Source: Barnesiella viscericola DSM 18177
GTDB lineage: Bacteria; Bacteroidota; Bacteroidia; Bacteroidales; Barnesiellaceae
Assembly (NCBI RefSeq): GCF_000512915.1
Contig: NZ_CP007034.1
Span: 62,001 to 126,000, forward strand
Reading direction: 5' to 3'
DNA length: 64,000 nucleotides
Positions within the stretch are counted from its first letter, which is position 1. Every line of letters starts with the position of its first letter. Under the pieces are notes generated by a model. It was not told where the DNA came from, did no database searches, and saw only the letters and a program-made list of their open reading frames with translations. A program made the position numbers and the translations under genes. Below are positions 17,901 through 26,845 of this stretch, in pieces.

Positions 17901-19427
17901 GAAGATTTGGCCCAACTCATCTTCGACTTGAAGAATGTCAACCCCCGGGCTCAGATCAGTGTCAAGCTGGTAGCCGAGAGCGGTGTGGGGACCATTGCCG
18001 CCGGTGTGGCCAAGGCCAAGGCCGACCTGATTGTCATCTCGGGAGCCGAGGGTGGCACGGGAGCTTCGCCGGCATCGTCGATGCGTTATGCCGGTATCCC
18101 GCCCGAAATCGGGTTGAGCGATACGCAGCAGACACTGGTGCTGAACGGCCTTCGCGGGAAGGTGCGTTTGCAGACCGACGGTCAGTTAAAGACCGGGCGC
18201 GACATCATCAGCATGGCGTTGCTCGGAGCCGAGGAGTTTGCCTTCGGTACCGCCGCCCTTATTGTGTTGGGCTGCGTGATGATGCGCAAGTGTCATGCCA
18301 ACACCTGTCCGGTGGGCGTGGCTACGCAGGACCCCAAGTTGCGCGAGCGGTTCAGAGGTCACTACCAGTATGTGGTGAACTACTTCCAGTTCCTGGCCCA
18401 GGAGGTGCGCGAATACCTGGCCGAGATGGGATTCACCCGTTTGAACGACATTGTGGGACGCACCGACCTGATTGAGATTGCTCCCGCCGAGCCCGACTCC
18501 AAAGCCTCGCTGCTCGACTTCCATCGCATCTTGCACCGCGTCGACAACGGTACGGCCCTGCACCGGGTCATGCCTCAACAGCACGATATTGACGGGGTAC
18601 TCGACGTGACGATGCTCGCGGCTGCCCGCGAGGCCATCGAGAACCGTCTGGAGGTATCTCTTGAATATACGATTGGCAATACCGACCGTTCGATAGGAGC
18701 CATGCTCTCGGGGGCCGTGGCCGCCCGATACGGCGAGGCCGGATTGCCCGACGATACGATTCAAGTCAAGTTCAAGGGGTCGGCCGGACAGAGCTTCGGT
18801 GCCTTCCTGACCCACGGTATCAACTTCCGCCTCGAAGGCGAAGCCAACGACTACCTGGGCAAGGGGTTGAGCGGCGGTCGCATAGCGGTACACCCGCCGG
18901 TGCGCAGCACCTTTGCCGCCGAGGATAACACGATTGCGGGCAACACGCTGCTCTACGGAGCCACCTCGGGCGAGGTCTACATCAACGGCCGGGTGGGCGA
19001 GCGGTTTGCCGTGCGCAACTCGGGAGCCATTGCCGTAGTCGAAGGGGTGGGCGACCACTGCTGCGAGTACATGACCGGTGGTCGTGTGGTTGTACTGGGC
19101 GAGACGGGTCGCAACTTTGCCGCCGGTATGAGCGGTGGTGTGGCCTATGTGTGGGACAAGAACCGCAAGTTCGACTACTTCTGCAACATGGATATGGTCG
19201 AGCTTTCGCTGGTCGAAGATGCGGCTGCTCGTAAAGAACTGCACGAACTGATTCGTCAGCACTACTTCTACACCAGTTCGTCGTTGGCCCGCACGATGCT
19301 CGACAACTGGAACCGTTACGTCGAAGAGTTCATTCAGGTAACGCCCATCGAGTTCAAGAAGGTGTTGGCCGAAGAGCAGATGCGCAAGCTCCAGGAGAAG
19401 ATTGCCGAAGTTCAGAGAGATTATTAA
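14904..19427 (+). CDS. gltB: glutamate synthase large subunit
   Basis: Makes two glutamates from glutamine and 2-oxoglutarate; the large subunit holds the glutaminase and synthase sites. The 1507-residue protein has a class II amidotransferase domain whose nucleophile is Cys36 in EHDACGVGM after a short propeptide, a central domain, an FMN TIM barrel with the 3Fe-4S cysteines in CVMMRKCHANTCPVG (about residues 1122-1136), and a C-terminal GXGXG beta-helix (GGRIAVHPP, GGVAYVWD). It is followed by gltD after 42 bases. Together with glnN it forms the GS-GOGAT ammonia assimilation route. Confidence 0.97.
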   Translation: MQMKETTFVSDKILREKAAQRGSAGLYDPANEHDACGVGMIVNIHGNKSHELVDSALKVLENMKHRGAEGADNKTGDGAGILLQIPHEFILLQGIPVPEKGKYGTGLVFLPKSLKEQSAILDIMAEEIEREKLSLMHVRSVPVNSSILGKSAAETEPDIKQIFITGEADDLERKLYIIRKKIERRVSHKDFYFVSLSSKTIIYKGMLSSVQLREYFCDLTQPYFTSGLAIVHSRFSTNTFPTWGLAQPFRLLAHNGEINTIRGNRAWMEARESVLSTPLLGSVKDIRPILQPDMSDSASLDNVLEFFVQSGLSLPHAMAMLVPESFNDKNPISEDLKAFYEYHSILMEPWDGPAALLFSDGRYAGGMLDRNGLRPARYLITRNDMMVVASEAGVIGFDPETIREKGRLQPGKILLVDTQEGRIYYDEELKKQLASARPYRQWLADNRIELDTLKSGRKVENTVADYDRKLRAFGFTREDVERTITPMCTTGSEPTASMGNDTPLAVLSERPQSLFNYFRQQFAQVTNPPIDPIREELVMSLIEYIGAVGNNILLPDESHCKMVRLPHPILNNTQLDILCNIRYKGFKTVKLPMLFEAGRGKEGLEEALVALCRKAEESVDEGVNYIVLSDRDIDAGHAAIPALLAVSAVHHHLISVQKRVQTALVVESGEIREVMHAALLLGYGASAINPYMVFAVLADLVKRGDVQMNYETAEKNYIKAVCKGLYKIMSKMGISTIRSYRGAKIFEAVGLSEELLNRWFGTRCSSVGGIRLDEIAHDYEAFHDAGYLPDEIDSPLPYIGQFSYRKDGEKHAWNPETISLLQLATRLGSYEKYKQFAEKVDHKDSPIFLRDFFCFKRNPIPIDQVEPVESIVKHFVTGAISFGAISKEAHEALALAMNKLGTRSNTGEGGEDSTRFHETYDGISLCSKTKQVASGRFGVTAEYLVNAEEIQIKVAQGAKPGEGGQLPGFKVDEVIARTRHSIPGISLISPPPHHDIYSIEDLAQLIFDLKNVNPRAQISVKLVAESGVGTIAAGVAKAKADLIVISGAEGGTGASPASSMRYAGIPPEIGLSDTQQTLVLNGLRGKVRLQTDGQLKTGRDIISMALLGAEEFAFGTAALIVLGCVMMRKCHANTCPVGVATQDPKLRERFRGHYQYVVNYFQFLAQEVREYLAEMGFTRLNDIVGRTDLIEIAPAEPDSKASLLDFHRILHRVDNGTALHRVMPQQHDIDGVLDVTMLAAAREAIENRLEVSLEYTIGNTDRSIGAMLSGAVAARYGEAGLPDDTIQVKFKGSAGQSFGAFLTHGINFRLEGEANDYLGKGLSGGRIAVHPPVRSTFAAEDNTIAGNTLLYGATSGEVYINGRVGERFAVRNSGAIAVVEGVGDHCCEYMTGGRVVVLGETGRNFAAGMSGGVAYVWDKNRKFDYFCNMDMVELSLVEDAAARKELHELIRQHYFYTSSSLARTMLDNWNRYVEEFIQVTPIEFKKVLAEEQMRKLQEKIAEVQRDY

Positions 19428-19469
19428 ACTAAGAGACTATCGAAAAGAGATTATAGAAGATATAGCATT

Positions 19470-20819
19470 ATGGGAAACCCGAAAGCATTCTTAACCATAC
19501 CCCGGCAGGAGGCCGGATACCGCCCCGTACACGACCGTATTTCCGACTACGGCGAGGTGGAGCAGACCCTCAATACCAGCGAGCGCAAGTTACAGGCTTC
19601 GCGCTGCATGGATTGCGGAGTGCCCTTCTGCCACTGGGCCTGTCCGCTGGGCAACCGCCCGCCCGAATTTCAGGACGCCCTCTTCCGGGGCCGGTGGGCT
19701 GAAGCCTACCAGCTGTTGACCGAGACCAACGACTTCCCCGAGTTTACGGGGCGCATCTGTCCGGCACTGTGCGAGAAGAGCTGTGTGCTCAACCTGAGTA
19801 TGGAGGCGCCCGTCACCATTCGGGAAAACGAGGCCGCCATCATCGAGGCCGCCTTTCGCGAGGGACTTGTCAAGCCTCGTCACTATAAACGCAACGGCAA
19901 GCGCGTGGCCGTGATCGGGTCGGGACCGGCCGGACTTTCGGTGGCCAACCGGCTCAACCGGCTGGGCTATGCCGTCACGGTATTTGAAAAATTGGAGTAT
20001 GTGGGAGGCCTGTTGCGATTCGGTATTCCCAATTTCAAACTGCATAAACCCATCATCGACCGCCGGGTGCGGGTGATGGAGGAGGAGGGCATCACTTTTG
20101 AGGTGAACCATGCCGTCGACCTCGACCAGTTGCCCGAAGGGTTCGATGCCTACTGCCTCTGCACCGGTACCCCTCAGGCCCGCGACCTTAATATTCCGGG
20201 ACGCGACTTGGCCGGAATCCATTTTGCCATGGAGATGCTGGCCCAGCAAAACCGGGTGCTGGCGGGGCAGACCTTCCCCGACGAGGAGCGCATCACGGCC
20301 CGGGGCAAACATGTGTTGGTAATCGGTGGTGGCGATACCGGCAGCGACTGCATAGGCACGAGCAACCGGCAGGGCGCTTTGAGTGTGACCCAGATTGAGA
20401 TTATGCCCAAACCGCCCGTTGGTCACAATCCCGCTACCCCTTGGCCGCAATGGCCCATCGTGTTGAAGACCAGCAGCAGCCACGAAGAGGGTTGCGAGCG
20501 GCGGTGGAGCCTCTCGTCCACCCGCTTTATCGGGGAGAACGGACGGGTGTGCGGCGTCGAGGTCGAGGAGGTCGAGTGGTTGCCGGCTCCCGACGGGGGA
20601 CGTCCGCAGATGCGGCCCACCGGTCGTAAGGAGATTCTGAAAGCCGATCTGGTGCTGCTGGCCATGGGATTCCTCAGACCGCAGTTGCCGGCCTTGCCCG
20701 AGAACGTATTCGTGGCAGGCGATGTGGCTACGGGGGCCAGTCTGGTGGTCAAGTGCATCGCCTCGGGACACCGGGCTGCCGAAGAGATAGACCGCTATTG
20801 CACGACCGGCGAACGATAA
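19470..20819 (+). CDS. gltD: glutamate synthase small subunit
   Basis: Takes electrons from NADPH to the large subunit through FAD and 4Fe-4S clusters. The 449-residue protein shows cluster cysteines in CMDCGVPFCHWAC (Cys46, 49, 54, 58) and ICPALCEKSC (Cys97, 101, 105), the FAD loop GSGPAG at 150-155, and a second dinucleotide motif VLVIGGGDTGSDC. The length and motifs fit bacterial GltD. asnB follows 37 bases later. Confidence 0.96.
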   Translation: MGNPKAFLTIPRQEAGYRPVHDRISDYGEVEQTLNTSERKLQASRCMDCGVPFCHWACPLGNRPPEFQDALFRGRWAEAYQLLTETNDFPEFTGRICPALCEKSCVLNLSMEAPVTIRENEAAIIEAAFREGLVKPRHYKRNGKRVAVIGSGPAGLSVANRLNRLGYAVTVFEKLEYVGGLLRFGIPNFKLHKPIIDRRVRVMEEEGITFEVNHAVDLDQLPEGFDAYCLCTGTPQARDLNIPGRDLAGIHFAMEMLAQQNRVLAGQTFPDEERITARGKHVLVIGGGDTGSDCIGTSNRQGALSVTQIEIMPKPPVGHNPATPWPQWPIVLKTSSSHEEGCERRWSLSSTRFIGENGRVCGVEVEEVEWLPAPDGGRPQMRPTGRKEILKADLVLLAMGFLRPQLPALPENVFVAGDVATGASLVVKCIASGHRAAEEIDRYCTTGER

Positions 20820-20856
20820 AGACACAAGTAAAAAACAGCCTAAAACGACTCTTGTC

Positions 20857-22542
20857 ATGTGTGGAATTGCAGCAATATTCAATATAAAAACTCAGTCGCC
20901 CGAGTGGCGAAAAAAGGCTTTGGCGATGGCAAAGAAAATCCGTCATCGGGGTCCCGATTGGAGTGGTATCTATTGCGGAGGTTCGGCCATATTGGCTCAC
21001 GAACGTCTCTCGATAGTCGACCCCCAGAGCGGGGGACAGCCTCTCTATTCGCCCGACCGTAAGCAGGTGCTTGCCGTGAATGGTGAGATCTACAACCATC
21101 GCGACATCAGGCATCGCTACGAAGGTCGGTATGAGTTCCAGACCGGGAGCGACTGCGAAGTGATATTGGCCCTCTACCGCGACAAGGGTATCGATTTCTT
21201 GGAGGAGTTGAACGGCATCTTTGCCTTTGCCCTGTATGACGAGGAGCGCGACGAGTTCTTGTTGGCCCGCGACCCCATCGGGGTTATCCCCCTGTATATC
21301 GGTTACGACAGCGACGGCACCCTCTATTGTGCCAGTGAGTTGAAGGCGCTCGAAGGCTTCTGCGAACGCTACGAACCCTTTTTGCCGGGGCACTACTATT
21401 CAAGCCGCGAGGGGAAGATGACCCGTTGGTACAAACGCGACTGGGTCGATTACGACGCGGTGAAGGACAACGGGGCATCGGTACAGGAGTTGCACGATGC
21501 GCTCGAAGCGGCCGTGCGGCGGCAGCTGATGAGCGATGTACCCTACGGGGTGTTGCTCTCGGGCGGACTCGACAGTTCGGTCATCTCGGCCATAGCCAAG
21601 AAATATGCCTCCCGACGGGTCGAGACCGACGGGCAGAAAGAGGCTTGGTGGCCGCAGCTGCACTCCTTTGCCATCGGGTTGCGCGGAGCTCCCGATTTGG
21701 CCAAGGCTCGCGAGGTGGCCGACTATATAGGTACCGTACACCACGAAATAAACTATACGATACAGGAGGGGCTCGACGCGTTGCGCGATGTGATTTATTT
21801 CATCGAGACCTACGATGTGACTACCGTGCGCGCCTCTACGCCCATGTATCTGCTGGCTCGGGTCATCAAGAGTATGGGTATCAAGATGGTGCTGAGCGGC
21901 GAGGGAGCCGACGAGGTGTTCGGCGGTTACCTCTACTTTCACAAGGCACCCGATGCCCGGGCGTTTCACGAAGAGACCGTGCGCAAGTTGTCGAAACTCT
22001 ACCTCTATGATTGCCTGCGGGCCAACAAGGCCCTCTCGGCCTGGGGTGTGGAGGGGCGTGTGCCTTTCCTCGACAAGGAGTTCCTCGATGTGGCGATGCG
22101 GCTCAATCCGCAGGCCAAGATGTGCCCCGGCAAGACGATTGAGAAGCGTATCGTGCGCGAAGCCTTTGCCTACATGTTGCCTGCCAGTGTGGCTTGGCGG
22201 CAGAAAGAGCAGTTTAGCGACGGGGTAGGGTACAGCTGGATAGATACCTTGAAGGCGATGACCTCGCAGGCCGTGAGCGACGAACAGATGCTGCACGCTG
22301 CCGAGCGGTTCCCCATCAATCCGCCGCAAAACAAGGAGGAGTACTACTATCGCTCGATTTTCGAGGAGTATTTCCCCAGCGAGAGTGCCGCCCGCAGTGT
22401 GCCTAGCGTGCCCAGCGTGGCCTGCTCGACAGCCGAGGCTTTGGCTTGGGACGCCTCGTTCCAACACCTGAACGAGCCGAGCGGCCGGGCCGTGGCCGGA
22501 GTACACGAGGAGGCCTACGAGAAGGGTGCCCGAGAGAAATGA
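20857..22542 (+). CDS. asnB: asparagine synthase B (glutamine-hydrolysing)
   Basis: Makes asparagine from aspartate, ATP and glutamine. The 561-residue protein begins MCGIAAIF with Cys2 as glutaminase nucleophile, has RLSIVDPQSGGQPL and VNGEIYNHRD in the amidotransferase half, and the PP-loop LLSGGLDSSVIS near residue 233 in the synthetase half, then SGEGADEVFGGYLYF. The C-terminal STAEALAWD and PSGRAVAGVH segments match E. coli AsnB. It lies within the gltBD-glnN nitrogen cluster, consistent with use of glutamine as donor. Confidence 0.96.
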   Translation: MCGIAAIFNIKTQSPEWRKKALAMAKKIRHRGPDWSGIYCGGSAILAHERLSIVDPQSGGQPLYSPDRKQVLAVNGEIYNHRDIRHRYEGRYEFQTGSDCEVILALYRDKGIDFLEELNGIFAFALYDEERDEFLLARDPIGVIPLYIGYDSDGTLYCASELKALEGFCERYEPFLPGHYYSSREGKMTRWYKRDWVDYDAVKDNGASVQELHDALEAAVRRQLMSDVPYGVLLSGGLDSSVISAIAKKYASRRVETDGQKEAWWPQLHSFAIGLRGAPDLAKAREVADYIGTVHHEINYTIQEGLDALRDVIYFIETYDVTTVRASTPMYLLARVIKSMGIKMVLSGEGADEVFGGYLYFHKAPDARAFHEETVRKLSKLYLYDCLRANKALSAWGVEGRVPFLDKEFLDVAMRLNPQAKMCPGKTIEKRIVREAFAYMLPASVAWRQKEQFSDGVGYSWIDTLKAMTSQAVSDEQMLHAAERFPINPPQNKEEYYYRSIFEEYFPSESAARSVPSVPSVACSTAEALAWDASFQHLNEPSGRAVAGVHEEAYEKGAREK

Positions 22543-22604
22543 AGAGAGAAGAAAAACGAAAAAGCTATATATTGTAAACCTGGAAATTTAAAATTCAAGA
22601 CATT

Positions 22605-24794
22605 ATGTCAACGTTGAGATTCAGAGTAGTAGAGAAGGCCTTTCAGGCAAAACCGGTAGAGGTAGCAGTACCTGCGGAACGCCCGAGCGACTATTTCGCT
22701 AAGTACGTGTTCAACCGGGAGAAGATGTTCAAGTATCTGCCCACGGCGGTCTACAACCGGCTGGTCGATGTGATGGACCATGGCGCCACCCTCGATCGGG
22801 ATATAGCCGATGAAGTAGCACAAGGTATGAAGAAGTGGGCGATGGAACTGGGTGCAACCCACTATACCCACTGGTTCCAGCCGTTGACCGAAGGTACGGC
22901 CGAGAAGCACGATGCTTTTGTAGAGCACGACGGCAAAGGGGGTATGATGGAAGAGTTTTCGGGCAAGTTGCTCGTACAGCAGGAGCCCGATGCCTCGTCG
23001 TTCCCCAACGGCGGGATTCGCAACACTTTCGAGGCTCGTGGATACAGTGCTTGGGATCCCTCGTCGCCCGTGTTTGTGGTTGACGACACCCTGTGCATTC
23101 CTACCGTATTCATTGCCTACACGGGCGAATCGCTCGACTACAAGGCTCCTTTGTTGAAAGCCCTGCGTGCTGTCGATAAGGCGGCTGTCGATGTGTGTCA
23201 CTATTTCAATCCAGACGTAAAAAAGGTGGTTGCCTATTTGGGTTGGGAGCAGGAGTATTTCCTGGTCGACGAGGGCTTGTATGCAGCTCGTCCCGACCTG
23301 CTGCTGACGGGCCGCACGCTTATGGGACACGAAGCCTCGAAGAACCAACAGCTCGAAGACCACTATTTCGGTGCCATTCCTACACGTGTAGCCGCCTTTA
23401 TGAAGGACCTCGAAATTCAGGCCTTGGAGCTGGGTATTCCCGTCAAGACCCGTCACAACGAGGTTGCTCCCAACCAGTTTGAGTTGGCTCCCATTTTCGA
23501 GGAGTGTAACTTGGCTGTCGACCACAACATGCTGATCATGTCGCTCATGCGCAAGGTAGCCCGCACACACGGGTTCAGAGTGCTGTTGCACGAGAAACCC
23601 TTCAAGGGTGTGAACGGTTCGGGCAAGCACAACAACTGGTCGCTGGGTACCGATACCGGCGTGCTGCTGATGTCGCCGGGCAAGACCCCCGAAGAGAACC
23701 TGCGTTTCATCACCTTTGTCGTGAATACGCTGATGGCGGTATATCGCCACAATGGTTTGCTGAAAGCCTCAATCATGAGTGCCACCAATGCCCACCGTCT
23801 GGGCGCCAACGAGGCACCTCCTGCCATCATCTCGTCGTTCCTGGGTACGCAGTTGAGCCGGGTTCTCGACCACATGGAAGAGAGTTCGACCGACGAGTTG
23901 GTTGTCCTCTCGGGCAAGCATGGCATGAAACTCGACATACCTCAAATTCCCGAGCTGCTCATCGACAATACCGACCGTAACCGTACGTCGCCCTTCGCCT
24001 TCACCGGCAACCGGTTCGAGTTCCGTGCCGTAGGATCCGAGGCTAACTGTGCCAGCGGTATGATTGCCTTGAATGCTGCCGTAGCCGAACAGTTGGTTAT
24101 CTTCAAGAACGAAGTGGACGAACTCATCGGAAAAGGTGAGGCCAAGATTCCCGCTATTATCCAGGTATTGCGCAAGTACATCAAGTTGAGCAAACCCATT
24201 CGTTTTGACGGCAACGGATACAGCGACGAGTGGAAGGAAGAGGCCAAGCGCCGCGGTCTCGATTGCGAGACCAGTGTTCCGGTTATCTTCGACAACTACC
24301 TGTCGCCCGACAGCATCAAGATGTTCGAGTCGACCGGGGTGATGACCCGCAAGGAGCTGGAAGCCCGCAACGAGGTGAAATGGGAGACTTACACGAAGAA
24401 AATCCAAATTGAAGCTCGTGTATTGGGCGACTTGGTGATGAACCATATCGTGCCCGTAGCTACCGAGTATCAGACCAAGTTGATCGATAACGTCTACAAG
24501 ATGCGCGGCCTCTTCTCGGAAGAGGAGACTCGGAAGCTCTCGGCCGAGAATCTGGCGATTATCCGCAAGATTGCCGAGCACACCAGCTACATCAAGGAAC
24601 ATGTCGATTCGATGATCGATGCCCGCAAGGTGGCCAACAAGATTACTGACGAGCGTGAGAAGGCTGTGGCCTATCACGACACGATAGCTCCCATGTTGGA
24701 ACAGATTCGCTACCACATCGATAAGCTCGAACTGATTGTCGATGACCAGATGTGGACGCTGCCCAAATACCGGGAGCTGTTGTTTATCCGGTAA
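22605..24794 (+). CDS. glnN: glutamine synthetase type III
   Basis: ATP-dependent synthesis of glutamine from glutamate and ammonia. At 729 residues it is the large, dodecameric type III enzyme typical of Bacteroidetes, not type I. Signatures: THWFQPLTEGTAEKHDAF, PDASSFPNGGIRNTFEARG, LGWEQEYFL (metal-binding Glu), TRHNEVAPNQFE, and KPFKGVNGSGKHNNWS. The gene follows asnB by 62 bases and is followed by a terminator, so it closes the block. Confidence 0.97.
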   Translation: MSTLRFRVVEKAFQAKPVEVAVPAERPSDYFAKYVFNREKMFKYLPTAVYNRLVDVMDHGATLDRDIADEVAQGMKKWAMELGATHYTHWFQPLTEGTAEKHDAFVEHDGKGGMMEEFSGKLLVQQEPDASSFPNGGIRNTFEARGYSAWDPSSPVFVVDDTLCIPTVFIAYTGESLDYKAPLLKALRAVDKAAVDVCHYFNPDVKKVVAYLGWEQEYFLVDEGLYAARPDLLLTGRTLMGHEASKNQQLEDHYFGAIPTRVAAFMKDLEIQALELGIPVKTRHNEVAPNQFELAPIFEECNLAVDHNMLIMSLMRKVARTHGFRVLLHEKPFKGVNGSGKHNNWSLGTDTGVLLMSPGKTPEENLRFITFVVNTLMAVYRHNGLLKASIMSATNAHRLGANEAPPAIISSFLGTQLSRVLDHMEESSTDELVVLSGKHGMKLDIPQIPELLIDNTDRNRTSPFAFTGNRFEFRAVGSEANCASGMIALNAAVAEQLVIFKNEVDELIGKGEAKIPAIIQVLRKYIKLSKPIRFDGNGYSDEWKEEAKRRGLDCETSVPVIFDNYLSPDSIKMFESTGVMTRKELEARNEVKWETYTKKIQIEARVLGDLVMNHIVPVATEYQTKLIDNVYKMRGLFSEEETRKLSAENLAIIRKIAEHTSYIKEHVDSMIDARKVANKITDEREKAVAYHDTIAPMLEQIRYHIDKLELIVDDQMWTLPKYRELLFIR

Positions 24795-24820
24795 AAAAGA
24801 TAAGTTTGGTTAGATGGACG

Positions 24821-24864
24821 AAGGCCGGGACCTCTCTCCGCAAGGAGAGGCTCTGGCCTTTTGG
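24821..24864 (+). terminator. intrinsic terminator after glnN
   Basis: AAGGCC and GACCTCTC on the left pair with GAGAGG and GGCCTT on the right around CGCA, with minor mismatches, followed by TTTTGGTTT. The hairpin starts 27 bases after the glnN stop. Confidence 0.75.
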
Positions 24865-24955
24865 TTTATTTAGGGGTGTGCTTGATTATTACTCGTTGCA
24901 GACCTTTGCATTGAAAAGAAGAAAGATATGTTCGGTAAAACATATTCAGGTAAAC

Positions 24956-24988
24956 TTGATAGGCTTTACTCTCATTTTGCTATCTTTG
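24956..24988 (+). promoter_or_regulatory. promoter of the Ca/Na antiporter gene
   Basis: -7 TATCTTTG at 24981-24988 is an exact consensus; a TTG at 24956-24958 lies 22 bases upstream and may be the -33. The gene starts 24 bases after the -7 box. Confidence 0.6.
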
Positions 24989-25012
24989 TCTGTCTAAATA
25001 AAAGAAACAGAA

Positions 25013-25972
25013 ATGGTCATCAATGTAATACTCCTGCTTGTAGGGTTGTTTTTGATATTGTCGGGAGCCAACTTTCTGACCGACGGGGCCGCTGCGTTGG
25101 CCAAGCGCTTTAATATTTCGTCGCTGGTGATAGGCCTTACGATTGTGGCCTTCGGGACCTCGGCTCCCGAGTTGACCGTGAGTGTGGTGTCGGCCATCAA
25201 CGGTAGTGCCGAGTTGGCCATCGGTAATGTGGTGGGTAGCAACATCTTCAATATCCTCATGATTGTGGGAGTGACGGCTGTGGTGGCACCAATCCGTATT
25301 ACTCGGGGAACCCTCACCAAAGAGATTCCGCTGGCTATCCTCTCGTCGGTGGTGGTGCTGATTTGTGCCAATGACCTCTTTCTGGGAACTGGTACCGAGA
25401 ATGTAATCAACCGGGCCGACGGTCTGCTCATGCTCTGTTTCTTCTTGATATTCCTTGGCTATACGTTTGCCATCGCTCATAATCACAGTGACGAGGAGTC
25501 GGCCGAAATCAAGACGTTGCCCGTGTGGCGATGCGTGGTCTACATTGTAGGCGGATTGGCTGCCTTGATTTTCGGAGGGCGCCTGTTTGTCGACGGGTCG
25601 AGCGAGATAGCCCGTTCGCTGGGGGTAGGCGAGTCGATTATCGGTCTGACGCTGGTGGCCATGGGTACCTCGCTGCCCGAGTTGGCCACTTCGGTCGTGG
25701 CTGCCTTGAAGAAGAATCCCGAGATTGCCATTGGCAATGTGATAGGCTCCAACCTGTTTAATGTCTTTTTCGTGTTGGGAGCCAGTGCCACTATCTCACC
25801 TCTGCCTTTGGGCGGTATCACCAATTTCGACTTGCTCTATTTGTTGGGAGCCTCGCTGTTGATGTTCTTTGTGGGCAAGTATCACAAGGTGCGCATGATT
25901 ACCCGAACCGAGGGTATAGTGATGATTGCCACCTATGTAGTGTATACGGGCTATCTCATTTACCAGCTATGA
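25013..25972 (+). CDS. calcium/sodium antiporter (CaCA family, YrbG-like)
   Basis: A 319-residue inner-membrane exchanger with about ten transmembrane helices in two inverted halves. Each half has the alpha-repeat: GTSAPEL then GNVVGSNIFN (residues 49-80), and GTSLPEL then GNVIGSNLFN (about 219-250). The acidic residues in these repeats bind Ca and Na in the family. It is a single-gene unit with its own promoter. Ion specificity (Ca/Na versus Ca/H or K-dependent) cannot be read from the sequence. Confidence 0.92.
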   Translation: MVINVILLLVGLFLILSGANFLTDGAAALAKRFNISSLVIGLTIVAFGTSAPELTVSVVSAINGSAELAIGNVVGSNIFNILMIVGVTAVVAPIRITRGTLTKEIPLAILSSVVVLICANDLFLGTGTENVINRADGLLMLCFFLIFLGYTFAIAHNHSDEESAEIKTLPVWRCVVYIVGGLAALIFGGRLFVDGSSEIARSLGVGESIIGLTLVAMGTSLPELATSVVAALKKNPEIAIGNVIGSNLFNVFFVLGASATISPLPLGGITNFDLLYLLGASLLMFFVGKYHKVRMITRTEGIVMIATYVVYTGYLIYQL

Positions 25973-26008
25973 GATGATATTGGTTTTTAATGGCAGATAA
26001 CAAGCACC

Positions 26009-26032
26009 AGTCCCGGTGAATGAGACGGGACT
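26009..26032. repeat. inverted repeat between convergent antiporter and thioesterase genes
   Basis: AGTCCCG (26009-26015) and CGGGACT (26026-26032) are perfect complements around a 10-base loop. The position between two convergent 3' ends suggests a terminator, but there is no T tract on either side. Confidence 0.35.
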
Positions 26033-26516
26033 ATCCCTCCTCATCGACGGTATGACAGGCCGTAAAGTGGAAATCGGCGGCAGCCTTCTCTTTGGAAAAA
26101 CAGAAGTAAGTCAGCTCGCCCGAGGAGCAAAGTCGACCGTCGCAACGAATTTGAGCCGAGATAAAGGCAAAATTGTGGCGAATCTCTTTCAGTCGAGCCC
26201 GGATCTCCAATTGGGTACAGGTTCCCGTGGTGATCGGATTTTTGAACTTAACTTCCAGACTGGTAGTCATACCCAAGGTTTGTAGTTTGCGGGCTACGAG
26301 CCACCCTGCAATCTCGTCGATGAGCAGAGATTGTATGCCACCGTGCAGGGTGTGCAGCCACCCTTGATAGTTTTCGGTAGGGGTCCAAAAGGAGACGATG
26401 TCATCGCCGTCTTCGTAAAATTCCATTTTCAGCCCATAGGGATTATTAGGAGCACAGCCAAAACAGTTGTATCCATCTTTTTCAAGTTTAATCCAGGGAT
26501 TGACAATCTTTTTCAT
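26031..26516 (-). CDS. PaaI-type hotdog thioesterase
   Basis: A 161-residue hotdog-fold protein likely to hydrolyse an acyl-CoA. The key segment LHGGIQSLLIDEIAGWL has His58-Gly59-Gly60 and the acidic pair Asp67-Glu68 in the position of the catalytic acid in PaaI/4HBT enzymes. The N-terminus has CFGCAPNNPYGLKMEF, a motif (CxxC..NP.GL) seen in many thioesterases of this group. It is a single gene, convergent with the antiporter. Substrate unknown. Confidence 0.85.
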   Translation of the reverse strand: MKKIVNPWIKLEKDGYNCFGCAPNNPYGLKMEFYEDGDDIVSFWTPTENYQGWLHTLHGGIQSLLIDEIAGWLVARKLQTLGMTTSLEVKFKNPITTGTCTQLEIRARLKEIRHNFAFISAQIRCDGRLCSSGELTYFCFSKEKAAADFHFTACHTVDEEG

Positions 26517-26539
26517 TGTAAATGAGGTAAATTTTTATT

Positions 26540-26547
26540 CAAAGATA
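26540..26547 (-). promoter_or_regulatory. -7 promoter element of the thioesterase gene
   Basis: Minus-strand TATCTTTG, exact consensus, 23 bases upstream of the ATG. No clear -33. Confidence 0.5.
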
Positions 26548-26845
26548 GTGTTTTTATTCCTCATTTTAAAAGAGGCTCATGTGTCAATTTTGATTGTAGC
26601 ATATGTAGGTATGAACCCTTTTGGCATTAGACGGGGCGAGGTATGTATTTCTTTTTCCTTAATTTTGAGAATTGAACTAATTGAGGTATTCGTTGTTTTT
26701 TTTGAATAACAAATATATTTGTTTGTAAATACTAATTTAAAAAACATCTTTTTATGATGTATATATTAACAATCATTTAATAACAATGAGTCTTGTAGAA
26801 CGATAATATTTTGTGAGATTTTTATTGTATTTCTTAGAATTGTAA
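26548..26845. other. AT-rich regulatory region upstream of the polysaccharide locus
   Basis: About 300 very AT-rich bases without a credible gene. It holds a near-palindrome CCTCATTTTAAAAGAGG (26559-26575), a perfect 16-base palindrome (26708-26723), a small stem ACATC/GATGT near 26744-26760 and a direct repeat TAACAAT at 26767 and 26781. No inverted-repeat pair long enough to suggest an invertible promoter was found. Confidence 0.5.
26708..26723. repeat. perfect 16-base palindrome, possible operator
   Basis: AACAAATATATTTGTT is self-complementary over its whole length and lies about 120 bases upstream of the locus promoter. It could be a dimeric regulator site; in DNA this AT-rich, chance is also possible. 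Confidence 0.35.
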
